A stretch of 64,000 bases of DNA, from the NCBI RefSeq assembly GCF_002099195.1, contig NZ_NBYX01000028.1:1-64000 (forward strand), in the 5' to 3' direction. How positions within the stretch are numbered: the stretch's first letter is position 1; every line of letters begins with the position of its first letter. Below are positions 61,890 through 64,000 of the stretch, piece after piece. The stretch comes from Burkholderia puraquae. Lineage in GTDB: Bacteria > Pseudomonadota > Gammaproteobacteria > Burkholderiales > Burkholderiaceae. A model generated the notes under the pieces. That model saw only the letters and a list, made by a program, of their open reading frames with translations, was not told where the DNA came from and did not search any database. A program made the position numbers and the translations under genes.

Positions 61890-62044
61890 GCGGACAGGGG
61901 CGGCGCGATTCGCGGAACCCCTGTAGTCTGCACACTGCCCGTGCCGCCATGAGTGCGGTTGCGGCTTGCACGGCTGACGCGGTGATTCGAACGGCACCGC
62001 GCGCGTCCGGCCCCCTTCCACGCATCGCATCAGGAGCACGCATC

Positions 62045-62332
62045 TTGGCCACCTACATCGTGTTTACACGGGAAAGCATGCAGGACCCGCAGGAATTCGA
62101 CCTCTACCAGAGCAAGATCGGCGCAACGCTCGCCGGGCATCCGGTCAAGGTGCTCGCGGCCTACGGGCCGCAGGAAACGCTCGAGGGCGAAGGCCCGGAA
62201 GGCGTCGTGATCGTCGAGTTCCCGTCGAAGGAAGCCGCGCACGCGTGGTACCACGGCCCCGAATACCAGGCCGTCGCGCAGCACCGGTTCAAGGGCGCGC
62301 GCTATCGCGCCGTGCTGGTCGAAGGCGTTTGA
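62045..62332 (+). CDS. DUF1330 family small protein
   Basis: 95 residues, start TTG at 62045 with AGGAG before it. The alpha/beta ferredoxin-like pattern ATYIVFTRESMQDPQEFDLYQ, VKVLAAYGPQETLEGEGPEG, VVIVEFPSKEAAHAWYHGPEYQ and RYRAVLVEG is DUF1330. Function is unknown. It is the last gene of the apparent cluster. Confidence 0.85.
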   Translation: MATYIVFTRESMQDPQEFDLYQSKIGATLAGHPVKVLAAYGPQETLEGEGPEGVVIVEFPSKEAAHAWYHGPEYQAVAQHRFKGARYRAVLVEGV

Positions 62333-62389
62333 GCGGCCTGAATCCGGGCGTCCGGCGGCGCGCTGCGACGCCGGACGCCCGGCCCGCCG

Positions 62390-62851
62390 ATGAACACGTC
62401 GACTCCCGCCACCGCGCCCGTTCGCCCGCCGATGGGCCGCGCCACGACCGTGCTGCTCGCGATCAGCGTGGCGCTTTATCTGGCCGCCATGTTCACCGCG
62501 CCGTTTCGCACCGGTGCGCCCGTCCCGCATCCATGGGCCGACGGCTGGCAGGTGCTGTTGACGGGCTGGATGGGCATGCCCGGCGGCATCCATGCATGGC
62601 TCGCGAATCCGCTCGTGTTCGCCGCGTGGCTGCTGACGGCGAAGCGCTACCGCGCCCAGGCGGTCGTGCTGGCCGTACTGGCGTTGCTGTTCGGGACGAG
62701 CTTCCTGTCGCAGCACCAGATCGCCGTGAACGAAGCGGGGGACGTCGAACCCGTGCATCTCGACGCGATTGGCTACTGGTGCTGGCTCGCGAGTTTCGGC
62801 GCGGCGTCGGTCGGCGCCGCGTTGTTGCCCGGACGGACGAAGACGCGCTGA
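62390..62851 (+). CDS. Integral membrane protein of unknown function
   Basis: 153 residues with four predicted helices: TTVLLAISVALYLAAMFTA, AWLANPLVFAAWLLT, AQAVVLAVLALLFGTSFL and LDAIGYWCWLASFGAASVGAALL. The sequence WADGWQVLLTGWMGMPGG is unusually rich in Trp/Gly. I do not recognise a family. It lies 57 bases after the DUF1330 gene on the same strand, before a terminator hairpin. Confidence 0.7.
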   Translation: MNTSTPATAPVRPPMGRATTVLLAISVALYLAAMFTAPFRTGAPVPHPWADGWQVLLTGWMGMPGGIHAWLANPLVFAAWLLTAKRYRAQAVVLAVLALLFGTSFLSQHQIAVNEAGDVEPVHLDAIGYWCWLASFGAASVGAALLPGRTKTR

Positions 62852-62961
62852 TTGATTGCGGATGCTTCGCTGCGGATGTCGACGGAGGTGAAGCCGCCCG
62901 GCATTGCAACGAGCCGCGGCATCGGCACGTGACGCGAAACGGCGTCTTGCGTGCCGATGCA

Positions 62962-62993
62962 TCGAAGGCGCGACGTCGACGGCGCGCCTTCGA
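62962..62993. terminator. Hairpin between convergent genes
   Basis: TCGAAGGCGCG-N10-CGCGCCTTCGA, perfect 11-bp stem; the loop holds a second self-complementary CGTCGACG. It lies between the end of the membrane protein gene (62851) and the end of the kinase gene (62997). Confidence 0.6.
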
Positions 62994-62996
62994 CCT

Positions 62997-64000
62997 TCAC
63001 CGGATGTGCGCCTGCAACGCGCGCAGCCAATACGACACCGCCACCGCGCCGCCGTCCGGCGTACCGATCGCACGTTCGCCGAGATAGCTCGCGCGCCCGG
63101 CGCGCGGCGTCATGCTGGCGGTTTCCTGCGCGCCGTGCTCCGCCGCCGCGACGGCCGCCTCCCACGCGACCGATGCACCGTTGTCGCCATCGAGCGCTCG
63201 CTCGAATGCAGCGACGGCCGGCACCAGCGCATCGAGCATCGTCCGGTCGCCGGCGTGCGCGCCGCCCAGTTCGCTGATCGACTCCACTGCGCCGCGGAAC
63301 GCCGCGGCCCAGTCGCGCGCCGACGGCTCGGCGATCTCGGCCAGCCGGCGCGACGCGCGCAGCAGCGCGGTCGCATAGAACGGCCCCGAGCTGCCGGCGA
63401 TCGCGCGGCGCAATGCGGCACCGAGCGCCGCGAGCGTGCCGGCCGGCGTGCCGTACGCGGTTTCCGGCAGGGCGAGGATCGCCTGCGCGGCGCGCAGCAT
63501 GCTCGCGCCGAGATCGCCGTCGCCGGCCGCCGCATCGAGATCCGTCAGCGTCTGCTCATGATCGATCAGCGTCTGAGCGACTGCGTGCAGCGCCGGTTGC
63601 AGGCGGGCCGCCCACGCGCGGCCGGCCGCATCGAGCGGTGGCAGCGGTGCTTCGTGCGCAGCGGCCGCGGCGACGCGGATCTGCGCATTCACGGCGCCGC
63701 CGCCCGGCCAGGCGCGCGCCTGCGTCGGCGCGTCGAGCAGCACCGCGCGTTCGTCGTTCAGCCGCAGCACCGAGATCGAGCAGCCGGGCATGTTCAGTGC
63801 CGACAGGAACGTGCCGGCCCACGCGCGCGCGACGACGATGCCGCGCCGGTTCAGGTTGTCGTACGCGGCGCGCAGCACGATCGCGAGTTCCATGTCCGGC
63901 GTCGCGCCGAGGCCGTTGACGAACAGCGCAACGCGTTCGCCGCGGTCGAGCACGAGATCGGCGACGATGCTCGACAGCAGCGTGTCGACCAGCGCATCGG
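62997..64000 (-). CDS. Dihydroxyacetone kinase (fused DhaK-DhaL type), 5' end outside window
   Basis: The reading frame is open to the right edge, so the N-terminal part with the substrate-binding histidine is not visible. The first visible residues (DLVLDRGERVALFVNGLGATPDMELAIV) are the end of a DhaK domain, followed by a linker, then a complete DhaL ATP domain with the Mg/phosphate motif DAAAGDGDLGASM and GSSGPFYATAL. The fused form uses ATP, not PTS phosphate. It phosphorylates dihydroxyacetone or related triose or erythrulose. It is convergent with the cluster and probably separate from it. Confidence 0.9.
   Translation of the reverse strand, partial: DALVDTLLSSIVADLVLDRGERVALFVNGLGATPDMELAIVLRAAYDNLNRRGIVVARAWAGTFLSALNMPGCSISVLRLNDERAVLLDAPTQARAWPGGGAVNAQIRVAAAAAHEAPLPPLDAAGRAWAARLQPALHAVAQTLIDHEQTLTDLDAAAGDGDLGASMLRAAQAILALPETAYGTPAGTLAALGAALRRAIAGSSGPFYATALLRASRRLAEIAEPSARDWAAAFRGAVESISELGGAHAGDRTMLDALVPAVAAFERALDGDNGASVAWEAAVAAAEHGAQETASMTPRAGRASYLGERAIGTPDGGAVAVSYWLRALQAHIR

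Noticed and set aside
62997..64000. The dihydroxyacetone kinase as part of the biosynthetic cluster
   Set aside because: It is convergent with the cluster behind a strong hairpin, and its family has a clear sugar role.

Overview
The window looks like the replication-origin region of the third replicon (chromosome 3, also called megaplasmid pC3) of a Burkholderia cepacia complex species. Four things point there. The base composition and codon use are very GC-rich. One complete set of plasmid-type replication and partition genes is present (repA 15611-16927, parB 17022-18053, parA 18046-18741). Five 16-bp sites at 18837-20155 match or nearly match GTTGTCACGTGACAAC, which I recall as the chromosome-3 parS of B. 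cenocepacia. The accessory content (RND and FUSC efflux, LysR/AraC/TetR regulators, aromatic degradation) is typical of that replicon. No rRNA, tRNA, CRISPR array or intact insertion sequence was seen.

Layout. 1-4822 is a minus-strand tripartite RND efflux operon (fusion lipoprotein, pump, outer-membrane factor cut by the window edge), followed at 5054-5927 by a LysR gene with an apparent frameshift. 6524-13013 holds an AraC regulator, an orphan SsuA-like binding protein, two LysR regulators, a second purA divergent from one of them, and a small exported protein. 13.0-20.5 kb is the replicon core: a long gene-poor tract with about 15 or more copies of a 16-bp iteron (consensus GTAGCCNNTTATGGGA), repA, convergent parAB, and the parS field. 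20.5-29.6 kb is mixed: AraC, metallo-hydrolase/TetR pair with clear operators, flavodoxin, DUF2889, ProQ/FinO, a DMT transporter with a histidine-rich tail, and a NifQ plus molbindin pair in a genome segment without nif genes. 29.8-38.1 kb is an aromatic meta-cleavage operon controlled by a divergent TetR gene with two inverted operators: hydroxylase, extradiol dioxygenase, C-C hydrolase, then hydratase/aldehyde dehydrogenase/aldolase and a porin. 38.2-43.5 kb is a MarR-controlled FUSC/EmrA-type efflux operon.

43.8-62.3 kb is the most interesting part: a nearly continuous plus-strand gene set, many genes overlapping by 4 to 49 bases, with a KamA-family radical SAM enzyme, two FAD amine-oxidase-like proteins, a lysine N6-hydroxylase-like monooxygenase, an ATP-grasp ligase, a methionyl-tRNA-synthetase-like protein and a small cupin, plus a CoA transferase, exporters and two related amidohydrolases. 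N-hydroxylase + MetRS-like protein + cupin + FAD oxidase is the combination used by hydrazine synthetases (Spb38/39/40 type) to make N-N bonds. Here the cupin and the synthetase-like part are separate genes and a lysine-aminomutase-like enzyme is added. I propose that this is an undescribed N-N bond (hydrazine) natural-product cluster. The window ends with a small membrane protein and a truncated dihydroxyacetone-kinase-like gene.
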